A stretch of DNA of 64,000 nt, taken from Plantago ovata. Its lineage: Eukaryota; Streptophyta; Magnoliopsida; Lamiales; Plantaginaceae. The translations under genes were made by a program, and so were the position numbers. Location of the stretch: contig CM051458.1 of NCBI GenBank assembly GCA_028274465.1, forward strand, positions 26,551,566-26,615,565, in the 5' to 3' direction. Below the pieces are notes generated by a model. That model searched no databases. It was not told the DNA's origin and was given only the letters and a program-made list of their open reading frames with translations. Positions 22,351 to 33,232 of the stretch are shown piece after piece; the first letter of the stretch is position 1, and every line of letters begins with the position of its first letter.

Positions 22351-23316
22351 GTGGATACCCGGAACGTGATACTCATGAGAATCAATGCATCATCTTTGTG
22401 GTCATCGAAGCCAAACGTCTTGGCGATTGACGATCAACCGAATTGGATGCGAGAGATAACAACATATCTCAAGGATGGAAGCCTTCCTCGTGACAAGGCT
22501 GAAGCGAGAAGAGTCAAAGGGAAAGCTCCTCGATACATCATGCAAGGAGACTACTTGTACAAAAGGTCTTTTGAGGGAGTCTACTTGAGATGCGTCGCCG
22601 AGCACGAAGTTCAAAAACTTCTTGGAGAAATGCATCGAGGAAGTTGCGGCGACCATGCCGGAGGAAGAACCCTCGCGCAAAAAGTCATTCGACAAGGATA
22701 CTACTGGCCACTGTTCGCGAAGACGCTGCCCAATTTGTGAGAAAATGCGAGGAGTGTCAATTGCACGCCAATTTGATCAACGTCCCGGCGAAACCCCTCA
22801 TGCCCATTGCCATCACTTGTCCGTTCGACATATGGGGCATCGACATAGTCGGTCCCTTCCAAGAGGCACGGGTCAAAAAGAAGTTCATTATCGTTGCGGT
22901 CGAATACTTTAGCAAGTGGGCGGAAGTTGAAGCAGTATCTACCATCACCGAACAGAGAGTGATGAACTTCGTGTGGAGGAACATCGTGTGTCGATTTGGC
23001 TGCCAAGGGTCCTCATCTCGGATAATGGTGCTCAATTTTGCGGCCAAAGATTCAATGAATGGTGCAAGGAAATGAAGATGAGAGGAGGTATACCTCTGTA
23101 GGACATCCTCAATCCAATGGGCAACAGAAGCCGTCAAAAATCCTTGTCAACAACTTGCAGAAGAAGGTTCGCTACCAAAAGGGACTGGGTCGACGAGCTT
23201 GATGGCGTGTGTGGGCATACGCACTACTTCAAAACAGCTACAAGAGAGACTCCCTTCTCGCTATTTTACGGGTCCGAGGCGGTCATCCAGCAGAAGTGGC
23301 GGTGGAAAACCCTCAA
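22351..23316 (+). pseudogene. Tat-1 integrase, pre-gap copy
   Basis: Integrase inserts the cDNA. The H2C2 zinc region (GEMHRGSCGDHAGG with CEECQLH) is visible but split by an indel near 22708. The core begins DIWGIDIVGPF (first Asp). The DNG segment near 23022-23045 is shifted. At the third catalytic site, PQSNGQ is followed by a shifted frame, so the Glu is lost. Quality drops towards the gap, with more indels than in 23417-24589. This segment (from 22467) overlaps the post-gap copy and is probably the same locus assembled twice. Confidence 0.8.
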
Positions 23317-23416
23317 NNNNNNNNNNNNNNNNNNNNNNNNNNNNNNNNNNNNNNNNNNNNNNNNNNNNNNNNNNNNNNNNNNNNNNNNNNNNNNNNNNNN
23401 NNNNNNNNNNNNNNNN
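23317..23416. other. Assembly gap 1 (100 N)
   Basis: Exactly 100 N, a placeholder gap. Sequence on the right (23417-24266) repeats sequence on the left (22467-23316), as overlapping unmerged contig ends would. Confidence 0.99.
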
Positions 23417-24589
23417 TCAAAAAATGGAAGCCTCCTCGTGACAAGGCTGAAAGCAAGGAGAATCAAAGAACAAGCTACTATACATCATGCCCAGGAGACT
23501 ACTGTACAAAGTCTTTTCGAGGGAGTCTACTTGAAGATGCGTCGGCCGCGCATGAAGTTCAAATTAACTTCTTGGAGCAATGCATGAGGAAGTTGCGGCG
23601 GACCATGCCGGAGGAAGAACCCTCGCGCAAAAGTATTCGACAAGGATACTACTGGGCCCACTGTTCGCGAAGACGCTGCCCAATTTGTGAGAAAATGCGA
23701 GGAGTGTCAATTGCACGGCCAATTTGATCAAACGTCCCGCGTAAACCCCTCTGCCCATCGCCATCACTTGTCCGTTCGACATATGGGGCATCGACATAGT
23801 CGGTCCCTTTCCAAGAGCACGGGTCAAAAGAAGTTCATCATCGTTTCGGTCGAATACTTAGCAAGTGGGCGGAAGTTGAGGCAGTATCTACCATCACCGA
23901 ACAAAGAGTTATGAACTTCGTCTGGCGGAACATCGTGTGTCGATTTGGCTTGCCAAGGGTCCTCATTTCGGATAATGGTGCTCAATTTTGCGGCCAAAGA
24001 TTCAATGAATGGTGCAAGGAAATGAAGATTGAGAGGAGGTATACCTCTGTAGGACATCCTCAATCCAATGGGCAACAGAAGCCGTCAACAAAAATCCTTG
24101 TCAACAACTTGCAGAAGAGGTTCGCTACCAACAGGGACTGGGTCGACGAGCTTGATGGAGTGGTGTGGCATACCGCACTACTTCAAACAGCACTAAGAGA
24201 GACTCCCTTCTCACTAGTTTACGGGTCCGAGGCGGTCATACCAGCAGAAGTGGCGGTGGAAACCCTCAGAATCCAAGGGTACCACCCGAGGACAATCATA
24301 CAGAGAGACTCTTCGACCTAGAGACAATCAGTGACATCGAGGACCAACGCCTTGGCCAATATCCTCAGATATCAAGCACTCATCGCAAAGACCTACAACA
24401 AAGGCGTAGAGAAAGAGACTTCCAGTAGGAGACCTAGTACTCCGAAGAGCAGACATCTTGGGCAAAGTTGGGAAGATGCAAACCCAATTGGGAGGCCCCT
24501 ACAAGATAATTGAAGCAAGGTCCAACGGAAGTTATCGTCTTCAAGACATGGAGGGAAGGGTATTGAAAAACTCCATGGAATACTTCTAA
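23417..24589 (+). pseudogene. Tat-1 integrase, post-gap copy and C-terminus
   Basis: It repeats the pre-gap integrase from 22467 onward with many small indels near the gap, then cleaner sequence. From 23911 one frame shows FVWRNIVCRFGLP, SDNGAQFCGQRF (second Asp) and VGHPQSNGQ. The following GQVEA-type site is broken in both copies, so that lesion belongs to the element. From 24267 unique sequence gives the integrase C-terminal domain (DLVLRRADILGK, GPYKIIEARSNGSYRL) in shifting frames, ending with a TAA at 24587-24589. Confidence 0.8.
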
Positions 24590-25375
24590 CCTCCAGAGAT
24601 TCTACGCTTGAAGTTGCCAAGAGAAAAAGCTTTTTGAAAACTAATGTGGAAGTCCATTGATCGAGGAGGATTCCTCACTGGCCCAAGTGAGAGGTACCCC
24701 CTTGCTTTTGTTAAAAGTTGTTGTAAGCAGCTGGCCGAAGAGCCCCCATTGTAATTGCATTCCGACAAATCAATACAATGTCTCTTTCAACAAGAAAATG
24801 TTCAAGTATAGAGCTACTATACTCAAAAATAAGACTACTCGATCGAGAAAGCTTACTTAAATAAAAGCTATTCGATTTCCATGATTAAGGGGAACCCTCC
24901 CCGCTCTCTAAACTCTATGAGAGAATCGATCAGGAAACCCTCAAAGAAGAAAAATCGAGGAGGAGGAAGTGATCGAGGAGAGAGACTTCCAGTCTTTCTA
25001 ACTCAACACTTGGAAATTTTTCTAAGTTCAACACTTAGAATTTTTCCTCAAGTGATCCAATGATCGAGAAGCATATAGATCGAATAGCTCGCAGCGAAGA
25101 ACATTGGTTCTCGATTCTAACTTATACTTGTTTAACTACTCATCCAAGTTATACGTCATAACAAAAATTGGATTTAGAAAAAAAACACAAGTATAGTGAA
25201 AGAGCGAAGAACATTGCATTTTATTGAAAGAAAAGAGTAGCAAACAAACAACAACAGAAATTATGTTACAGCATAAATGTTGCGAGGAGTGCCACAAAGG
25301 GCCAAATGAAATTGTTTGAAAATAAATGCAAGTACAGAATTGAAAGATTACAACAATCCCGAGCATACTCGGTCT
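24590..25375. other. Spacer between pol and the antisense gene
   Basis: No coding signal on either strand. It contains short repeats such as CAACACTTGGAAATTTTTC / CAACACTTAGAATTTTTCC (about 25005-25050). It separates the converging 3' ends of pol and the antisense gene. Confidence 0.5.
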
Positions 25376-26236
25376 TCAAGGAGGCTCCCCGATCTTAGCG
25401 TGTACGGCTATCAGTGAATTCAGTGACCGGGGTGGTCGCGCTGGCAGCTCCTCCTCGAACTGTGCTTGCTTCTGGGCCTTCGGGTCGTCGCGCTCCTGAG
25501 CTCGAGCTTCTTCAATGGCCTTCTGATACATAGTGAGCTCGGGCTCGACGAAGTCGGCTGCCCTCCCAAGGACCGGATCACTCAACTTGACCCAGGCGCG
25601 TTCCGAAGAGCGCCTTCTCGAACGGGTAGATTATCCCGCTTCTCAAGCTCTCGGGCACCCAGGCGGGGAGGTAGGCTGGCTTGCTGGGATAAGGTACTTC
25701 TGGGTCGGTCACCAGCTCGCCAAACTCGCACGCCTCGTGCATCTCTTCGGTGATCTCCTCATCAGGGTAAGGAGTGAGATCTTCGCGCCGGCCGGGATGC
25801 AGGTCCTCGCGGTCATCGGATCAAAATCGGCCGGAAGCATGTTGACCCTCTTTAGTTGGCCAACGCACGAGAAGAAGCCCTCCTCGCGAGAAGCCACTTG
25901 CACATCTCTCAGGGCCAACTTATAAGTGACCGACGACATGAAGTCGCGAGCAGCAGAGACTCGGCTCCCCTTAAGAAAAGACAGAATGCTCGCCTTAAAC
26001 TTTTCCATGCAAATGGACAAAGTGGCGTAAGCACCTTGAAGCTTTGCTCCTCGATTTCTCCGGGAGAGCTCCTTCTCAAGCTCCTCGACCTTTATCTTAA
26101 GCTTCCCGGCTTCAGCCTCCGACACCTTGGCTTTTTTCTCTGAAGCAGCCAGCTTCTTCTCGAGGTCCTCGATAACGACCCCTATATCGGCCCGATCAGC
26201 AGCAACCTGGCCATACGCCTCCTTCAAGTTCTCGAG

Positions 26237-26320
26237 CTGCAAAAAGAAAACAAAGTTAGCGAGGAGAGAAAAATTTATACTTATAGAAATTTTTACAACA
26301 ATAAGTATAAAGGCAAGTAC
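26237..26320 (-). other. Predicted intron in antisense gene (84 bp)
   Basis: On the minus strand: donor CTCCAG|GTACTTGCC, acceptor TTTTCTTTTTGCAG|CTCGAG. The interior is AT-rich with a long pyrimidine tract. It is phase 0, and removal joins coding charged helix to coiled coil. Its length is divisible by 3, so retention keeps the frame but inserts a hydrophobic stretch unlike the rest of the protein. Confidence 0.72.
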
Positions 26321-26772
26321 CTGGAGCGAGCACATGCTAAGCTCGTGTGCCCTGTCGAGATCGCTCATTTGAATGAGCCGCTTCACTTCATCTCCTGAAG
26401 CGGCCACCTTACCCTTCTTACGGGCAGGCTCGTTGTTACCACCTAGGTTGAGCTTCCTCGCTCCTTTCTTCGCCGCAGGCCTCTCCGGCCTCTTCTCCGC
26501 CTCGATTGTATTCAAGGCCTCCTCCCGGCCTCCTTTGCTTCCTTAGCCCTCTTCGCGGCGGCCTCCTCCTGGCCCTCTTAATGGCCTCTACAGGGTTTTC
26601 TCGGGTATCGAGCCCCTCCTGCACTAAGGCATCCCGATGATGCGCGGCGTTGCGGGGAGGGGTCAAGTTCAAAGACCGAGGATCTTGGTCTGTTTGTTGG
26701 CTAGCCTTTGCTTCCTCCTCTGTTCCTCCTTGGCAGCCAATGTCTTCGACATTATCCACTGGAACCAGTAAG

Positions 26773-26921
26773 CTGCAAGAGAATAAACACAAGTTAGTAC
26801 GATCGAGAGCAATAAAAATCGACGAGGAAAAGAAGAAAGCGAGGACATATTACAAACAGACAAAGCAAGCAAAGAAAAATTACAAGTACAAAGCAAAGAA
26901 AGAGAGCGAAGAACTAGTTAC
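26773..26921 (-). other. Predicted intron in antisense gene (149 bp)
   Basis: On the minus strand: donor CTCTTCG|GTAACTAG, acceptor TTATTCTCTTGCAG|CTTACTGG. The exon frame reaches a TAG two codons past the donor. Splicing (phase 1) avoids it and gives AYWFQWIMSKTLAAKEEQ, continuing with a Lys/Gln-rich helix. The interior is AT-rich. Confidence 0.7.
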
Positions 26922-28686
26922 CGAAGAGGACTTTTCGGGTATATCGGTTCCCGATATACCCTGTGTATGCGTAAGGTGAAAGTCCCGCCAAATAAGGAAG
27001 TGGCTGAAGGACCAATCCCCAATAGAAGTACTTCTCGGGATGAGGTCCCCGATTTTGCTCCTCAAGCTCAGTGACCCAGGGATCAGACTCCTCGGGCAAC
27101 GAATGCTTGTCCGCTATCTTTCCTCGAAACATGAGCTTCGGCACTCCCCACTCCAGCTCCTCCTCGGTCATGTTAGGCAACCTTCTCTTCCTGATATAGA
27201 AGTACCTATGGAACCACTTGTAGCCCGAGGAGCTGGGAGCGTCCATGATGAACCCCAGGCCTGGTCGAGCGTTGAAGTAGTAAAATATTGTTCCCGGAGC
27301 TCATCGAGACTCGGAACAGTTGGTTGAAATTATGGAAATTCAGCTCGATCCCCCTCTTCATGCAAAAGACTCCAAAGCAGACTAGGGTCCCAAAGGCACT
27401 CGGCACTAATTGCCAAGGAGCGATCCCAACGTGTTGAAGATATCGCGGAATGCATCGCAGAAGGGGAGTATCCATCCTCGATCCAAGCTGAGGCAGTGAA
27501 CGGCCATGTACCCCGGGGGAGCATTATAAAAAGTTTGATCCTCCTTGGGCACGAGGATGTCAAACTTGTTCTCGGGGAGAGAATACTTCCACCTAAGTGT
27601 GGGAACCTCGTCGAGCTTGACGGTGAAGGGTGGTCGGTATTATGCCATCCTCGTTTTCTCCCCCTGAGGATCGGGAGGTCAACCGTGCGAGCACTCTTCG
27701 TGAATTTCTTTTCAGCGGCCTTGGTTGTTTTAGGCTCAGGCTCCTTCACTACCTTCGCCTTTTTGGACTTGCTCGCTCTACGCTGGCTCGCTCTACGCTC
27801 CGCCTTTTTCTTATCAGCGGCCATCTGAGCACGCCGCATCTCACCCTCCTGGTCCTCGAGTGGATTGGGTCCTCGGGTCCCACTCGGATATGTAAAGTCA
27901 ATGGTGGTCGGGTCGATGGAATGGTAACTGGTCTCTTCCTCGCTGCGAACCTCTTCGCATCCCTATTGCACGCCTTTGCCCTCCGAGAAGGAAGGAGACC
28001 TAGTACTCGGACCAGCTTCACTCCTATGAGTGTCTCCGATTGTCAGAGGAACTTCATCCTCCTCCTCGTCCGTGATCACAGCCCTCCTAGCTGTTTGTGG
28101 AGGGAATCTAACCCTCTTTGCAGGGGGACTAGTCCGAGGAGAAGTCGCCTCATCGTCCTCCTCGCTCTCATCATCCGTATCATCACTATCGATGATTTGA
28201 ACGGGTATCGGGGCCTTCCCGCGCTTGGCCGAATGTTCACCCTCTTCATACAGCGCCAAGGCCAACTCCGGCCTCTCCGTGTCATCCATCTCCTCGATCC
28301 GGATATCGGCAGGAGCGGCCACGGTAACTACTGTCCCGTAATTACGCCCGTGGACTTGGGCGGCGCGAGTAATCAACTCCGCAGATACGCCAGGGTTGCG
28401 GGGACCACCTTCCGCCTCTGTACGGTCGTCGATAAAATCGTCGTCCTCGGTACGACGCCTCTTCCTGCTCACCAACTGGTAGAGATCCTCTTCACTCTCG
28501 GTCTCCTCATCTTCTTCGGCAGCCTGCTCGCCACCCTGCTCGAGCTGAGGCTCCTCGACAGCCTCCTCTATCGTTTCATCAAGGAAGGTCGCCGATACGT
28601 CTGACGTATCGGGCGACGTAGTATGGTCGCTCCCCTACTCACCGGCGGCCGAGATGTTCTGGCTATCGTCGCTCCTCTCGGACATC

Positions 28687-29344
28687 CTAAAGGTGGGCAA
28701 AGAGAGAAGTTAGGATGGTTTGTTATAGTCCGAGAGGTCCTTTTAGGTATATTCATTAAGTTCGACCTCCCGAACGGAGAAAAATCCCAAAAAAGAAAAA
28801 GCAAGTAAATCAAGAAGTTACTCTAAGTTACTCTACAGAAAAGCAAAACACACAGAGCGAGGAGCATACACAAGGAGCGACCAACCGCTCAAAGCATGAG
28901 TAAAAAATCGAGCAGCATGACAACATACATATTCAGCAAAACAGGAGCGAGAACATGCATTTACAAAAATCGAAGAGCGACCAACCGCCCGAAAAACTTC
29001 ATACAGTTATTTCTACAGCCGTACGCTAATGAGGAGGCTACAAGGGCATACAGTAAAGAAGGGAGAGCTACTTCTACAGCCAAGCAAGCCAAATCGGTCC
29101 AAATCGATTCCGGTGAATTCCGTTTACAAGTCTGTTTACAGTTTAATTAAGTCCAATGTCGTTCTCAGGCGTCAATCCACCGGAATTTATTCAGTTTACA
29201 ACATTCCGGGAGGCAAAAATCGAAAGAGGAGACCGACATGCAAAAGCCAAAGCGAGAAAGCAACAAGGCAGGAAAATATGGCATTTCGAAGCAAAAAGGA
29301 ACGATTAAAGGCAAGAAAGAGCAAATGTGAGGCCGGAAACTTAC
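28687..29344 (-). other. Predicted 5' UTR intron of antisense gene (658 bp)
   Basis: Donor AACAA|GTAAGTTTCC at 29344 downwards and acceptor CCACCTTTAG|G just before the ATG at 28685. The GTAAGT donor is conserved in Tat-3 at about 50730-50725 (CCCAA|GTAAGTTTTC) although the surroundings have diverged. The interior is non-coding. Confidence 0.55.
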
Positions 29345-29544
29345 TTGTTATTGACTGAAGGAAGGTTTGAAGTCGGAACGGAAGCCGGAAACGTCAGAAA
29401 CTCGCCTGAAACTCACCGAAAAAGCTCCTCGCACGTCACTTAGCTCGATCACTCACACTCCTCGATATCTCAAACTCTCCTCGCTCTCACTTATTTGCTC
29501 TGAATGTTCGGATTGCGAAAAGTGTGGAATGACCGAGTGTTGAC

Positions 29545-29554
29545 CTATTTATAG
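29545..29554 (-). promoter_or_regulatory. TATA box of the antisense gene
   Basis: CTATAAATAG on the minus strand, about 200 bases upstream of the 5' UTR donor and 860 bases upstream of the ATG. Transcription start would be near 29520. The Tat-3 equivalent (about 50954-50963) reads CTGCAAATAG, so it is degraded there. Confidence 0.6.
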
Positions 29555-29903
29555 AAGGGTATCCCGGTGATACGAAACAACGCATGTCCTCGCGCCATCC
29601 GGACCGACCACGTGTCCAAGATCAACGGTCCAGATTACGGCCGCCTGGCGAATTACCGCTTATACCCTCCACGCTCCCGCTCCGGAGCGGGCACGGTTCC
29701 CAAGGTCGGAGCGAATTACCTAACCACGGCAATCAATACGCGGCGCGAGCACCAGGCTACTCGAGACACGTAGAGACAGATCGACGACCAAGATCTGTCC
29801 TCCTCGAGACAACATTGAGAAAAAATGTCAGAAAAACGGGAAATCGACGGACACGTGTCTGGGGATCGAGGATCCTCTCATGAAGATATCTCTCCTCGAG
29901 ATT

Positions 29904-30171
29904 CCTTTTACACAAGTATCTCTCCGCGAGATACTTGCAAGCAGAAAAGCGGCAGGAAGTCATTCCATTCCTTTTACACAAGTATCTCTCGCGAGATACT
30001 TTGCAAGCAAAAAAGCGGCAGGAAGTCATTCCATTCCTTTTACACAAGTATCTCTCCGCGAGATACTTTGCAAGCAAAAAAGCGGCAGGAAGTCATTCCA
30101 TTCCTTTTACAGAAGTATCTCTCCGCGAGATACTTTGCAAGCAAAAAGCGGCAGGAAGTCATTCCATTCCA
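29904..30171 (+). repeat. Tandem repeat of 66-67 bp units, each with a hairpin
   Basis: Four units start at 29904, 29970, 30036 and 30103. Each contains AAGTATCTC - TCCGC - GAGATACTT (first at 29914-29936), a 9-bp perfect stem. The second unit has a shortened loop. The array lies between the antisense promoter and the 3' LTR. The Tat-3 counterpart at 51307-51327 has a different but still perfect stem. Confidence 0.88.
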
Positions 30172-30418
30172 GTAAGGAATACTTACCCGGATCCGATCTT
30201 TTCCCAGTAAAAGTACCTCTTTTCATACGGTCCGAGCAACGTCTGCTCGCACCCTATAAAAAGGGGGGGGAGGGAGAGATAGGAGGAGGGAAAGGTACCA
30301 AGGTGCGAATACGGAAATCTTTTTTCGCCCACTACTAGTCGAGGCTCTGCTCGACCTCTACTTCAACATAGTTCCTCAACTATCTTCTACAAAGATACTT
30401 GGAAACTAGGGGGACATA
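30172..30418 (+). promoter_or_regulatory. TATA-like site and polypurine tract before Tat-1 3' LTR
   Basis: CCCTATAAAAAGGGG (about 30251-30265) is a strong TATA-like motif on the sense strand, about 165 bases before the LTR. It is conserved in Tat-3 (about 51455-51468). ACTAGGGGGACATA (30405-30418) is the plus-strand primer next to the LTR. Confidence 0.55.
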
Positions 30419-31172
30419 TGTTAGTGTTGAAATATGTCCAGTCCGCATGTACGAACTGGAGCGGTCTAAGAGCGCGACAAAGCATCATAGGCCGTCCCTC
30501 AAGGGGCACAACCACACCCAAGTATGTCACTAAGGTGTGGATCGACCAACATAGGGTCCGACCATCACTGGGAGGACAACCCTCAAAATAAGCTCCTCTC
30601 AAGGACAAAGCTGCTAGTGGGCTCGAGGAGCATCTCTCGGGCTCGAGGAGACCTTACGTCAAGGTAACGCTCCTTGACAGAAACTGAGCAGGACACTACT
30701 CGCATCACCCACGCACAAGGAAGGCACGAGGACCACAGAGCGACCAGCCATGGTTGCTCTCTTGGGCCAAGGCCCACGGACCTCCTTAATGGGCCTGGGC
30801 CGAGGAAGGCCTCAATCCTAGCCGTACACGTGGCGTGATCCTACATGACCGGAAGCTGAAGGGTCTCAAGTATAAAAGGGCCTCATTTACTCCTCAACAG
30901 TAAGCATTAACTACGTCACACGAGCACCACTTTCACTACTCATACTAGGGAAGCCTCACAACTCCCTACTCGTAAAGTCGCCTCTCCGGTCTGATACCTT
31001 ACAGACCGGGCAAGAGACACTAACCCCCCCCCTCTAGTCTATTTCAGGTACGAGGAAGCTACAAGAAGGCTCATTTCCTATCTTAGAGGAACACTACAAG
31101 AAGAAGAACTAGAATGACTTAGACTAGCGACTCATTGCGAACTTAGAAAGAAACACGAGTTACCCTTCAACA
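30419..31172 (+). repeat. 3' LTR of Tat-1
   Basis: 754 bp, TGTTAGTGTTG to CCCTTCAACA, near-identical to 16439-17190. TATAAAAGG at 30871-30879. The right flank is the interior of copia-2 gag. Confidence 0.9.
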
Positions 31173-31827
31173 AGTTAGACGGTTGCCCAACAAGCATGAT
31201 CGACTTTTCCTTCTTAGGAAGAGTTTGATCATATGTCTTCAGCAGATTATGAAATTCAGGCAGTGTGACGTCTTTCGCATTCATCGTGTAATTAATGATG
31301 AACTGCGAATACGAACTCGGCAATGATTGAAGGACAAAGATCACCATGATCTTGTTCTCTAGCTTAACGCCGGCATCGGCAAGCTTTTCAAAGAGACCAA
31401 TCATTTTGAGAACATGCTCAGACATGTTCCCTCCTTCACTGAGCTTGCACCTGTGTATGTCTTTGATCAAATCAAATTCAACACTTCTAGCTGTCGTCTT
31501 AAAGAGCGACTCAAGATGTTTCAACATCTCATACGGCAACATGCTTTCATGTTGCCTCTGCAGCTCATTGCTCATTGCCGCCAGCATAATACACTGCGCG
31601 GACTTAGCATCCTCAAGATGCTTATCAGACCTTGCCTTGTTGGCTTGATTCCAAGCAGCAACCTGATCGGCAGTCTGATTTTCGGGGCACACGGGAATGA
31701 CCTCGTCCAAGACGTACTCAATCTTTTCGTACCTCAGCACCAAACGTATATTCCTGATCCAATCTAGGAAGTTTGGTCCGGTTAAAATTTGCTTCTCCAA
31801 GACAGCACGGAGCGAGATACTCGCCAT
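31173..31827 (-). pseudogene. gag: Copia-2 Gag, truncated
   Basis: ATG 31827 (MASISLRAVLEKQILTGPNF). The frame is open for about 218 codons through the UBN2-type Gag domain (LDWIRNIRLVLRYEKIEYVL, LQRQHESMLPYEMLKHLESL, GGNMSEHVLKMIGLFEKLAD). Unlike copia-1 it lacks the internal deletion, so it serves as the reference for that lesion. It stops being Gag at LVGQPSNL, where the Tat-1 LTR begins; the last residues of the open frame are LTR read-through. The zinc knuckle is missing. Confidence 0.9.
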
Positions 31828-32408
31828 ATCTAATATCCTAAGGAGAAATAATATAGAACGAAAATAATAAATCAACTATTGAAATATCATTTCTAAATAC
31901 ACAGTCAACATAACTAAATAACAAGGTCCTTTAGCTGTTTAGCTCCCACTATTTTCACATATGCTTGCCCCCACAACAAACATACGGGTAATGTCCAACA
32001 AGTTACCGTAGTGGCCAAGATCCAAATCCATATTATGCCATACTCCAACGGGGGCTGGTCGCATATCATAATATGACCGGTAGGACTATTAAGACTATCC
32101 AATTGCGTCACGCAACTCTTGGTTGTTAAATCTAATTTAACCCGATGCCCTACATATTGCACCTATCGAGGTCGCTAGATACAATATGCAGTAAGTCATA
32201 ACCATAGGCTTACTCTAATTTGACGATTACTGCGAGTCTTGTAAGACGAGGTCGCCAATACAAGAAAACGCAATGAAAGTTCAAAATTAAAGCACCCTAT
32301 GGAAAGCATCTCAGAAATACATATATTTATATATATATACATATTTCCGTACTTATATTGGTTGGGGCTTGTAGCTTGAGGGTTGTTATCAGTCATCTAC
32401 AAACAAAT

Positions 32409-32561
32409 AAGGGCGCCGCCTACCCATCATGCATGAACGGTCTACACGTAATGGATGCCGCCTATCCATTCTAGTTCTAAACGCGGTCAAGCATATAATG
32501 GGTGCCTCCTACCCATACATAAATATGCGGTCCGGCATATAAGAGGGCGCCGCCTACCCTT
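32409..32561 (-). repeat. Leader stem-loop array, copia-2 (4 units)
   Basis: Units at 32409-32427, 32451-32469, 32498-32516 and 32543-32561, collinear with copia-1. Stems in sense: ATGGAT/ATCCAT and ATGGGT/ACCCAT perfect; the outer units have one mismatch. The loop is AGGCGGC except AGGAGGC in one unit. Confidence 0.8.
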
Positions 32562-33023
32562 GCATGCATAGCGGTCGAACGGAATATAAAAATATGGTAT
32601 TTAAACATGCATTGTCAAACAATAGCATATTGAGCATATGAAACAAGTAGTAGCCTATGTGGATGACAAATGACTTCATAATTTCATTATGAAAATTATA
32701 ATCCCATACTTATAATCTCTATGAAATAATTGAAAATTTGGTCTAGATTGAACATTCGAAAATTCTATTTACCAAGTAGCAATTTTCGAAAACCCGAATG
32801 ACTTAATTGTAATTTTAAAAACCTTAGAGGTGTTAAATCTATAATTTAAAAGTAGAAGGACTAATTTGCAATAAACAATAAATTGATAAATTACAAATAA
32901 GCCCTTTAACTTTATACTAATTAAATTTAACGCCTCTAGTTTAAAACAATTACAATTAAATCATATTTATATTCCAAATATAAAATTCAATCCTCAAAAC
33001 TTTCAAAATTTGGGTCCAACCAG

Positions 33024-33176
<153 letters not shown>

Positions 33177-33232
33177 TTAAATGTGGGACGGGACCTAGTC
33201 CCGCCCCCTCCCGGTGCCCGCGGCCCCGGGCA

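Larger units (their letters stand above)
25376..28685 (-). pseudogene. Antisense gene of Tat-1, PF04195-like, with introns
   Basis: The gene runs opposite to gag-pol. ATG 28685 opens an acidic Glu/Asp-rich N-terminus, followed by a basic Lys/Arg region (27720-27840 coding). A domain like PF04195 (putative gypsy type transposon) covers about 27660-26925, with WQLVPSAFGTLVCFGVFC and ARPGLGFIMDAPSSSGYKWF. A charged coiled coil (LEKKLAASEKKAKVSEAEAG) lies at 26236-25990, and a Pro/Glu-rich tail ends at TGA 25376. Two coding introns are inferred (26921-26773, 26320-26237). Lesions: TAG at 28637-28635 and 27965-27963, and frameshifts near 27650, 27300, 26690, 26570, 26520 and 25750. Estimated size is about 1000 residues. 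Antisense ORFs of this type are known in Tat elements; the role is unproven. Confidence 0.75.
16439..31172 (+). mobile_element. Tat-1: Ty3/gypsy Tat-lineage element with antisense gene
   Basis: LTR pair 16439-17190 and 30419-31172; PBS, gag, protease-RT-RNase H, a second RNase H, integrase, then about 5.8 kb of 3' region holding a large gene on the opposite strand, tandem hairpins and the PPT. The second RNase H and the antisense 3' ORF mark the Tat group (Grande/Retand/Ogre relatives). Apparent length is 14.7 kb, but about 0.95 kb is probably false duplication plus Ns around 23317-23416. Flanking 5-mers differ (ATATT left, AGTTA right), so the insertion is rearranged or one flank is not original. 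Confidence 0.88.

Noticed and set aside
22351..24589. Two integrase genes in Tat-1
   Set aside because: The second is the same segment repeated across an N gap, so one integrase is the better reading.
29904..30171. CRISPR-like regular repeats
   Set aside because: Plant DNA, near-identical 66-bp units without variable spacers and no cas genes; a tandem repeat.
31173..31190. C-terminal extension of copia-2 Gag
   Set aside because: The last residues of that open frame (31132-31172) are read-through into the Tat-1 LTR, not Gag.
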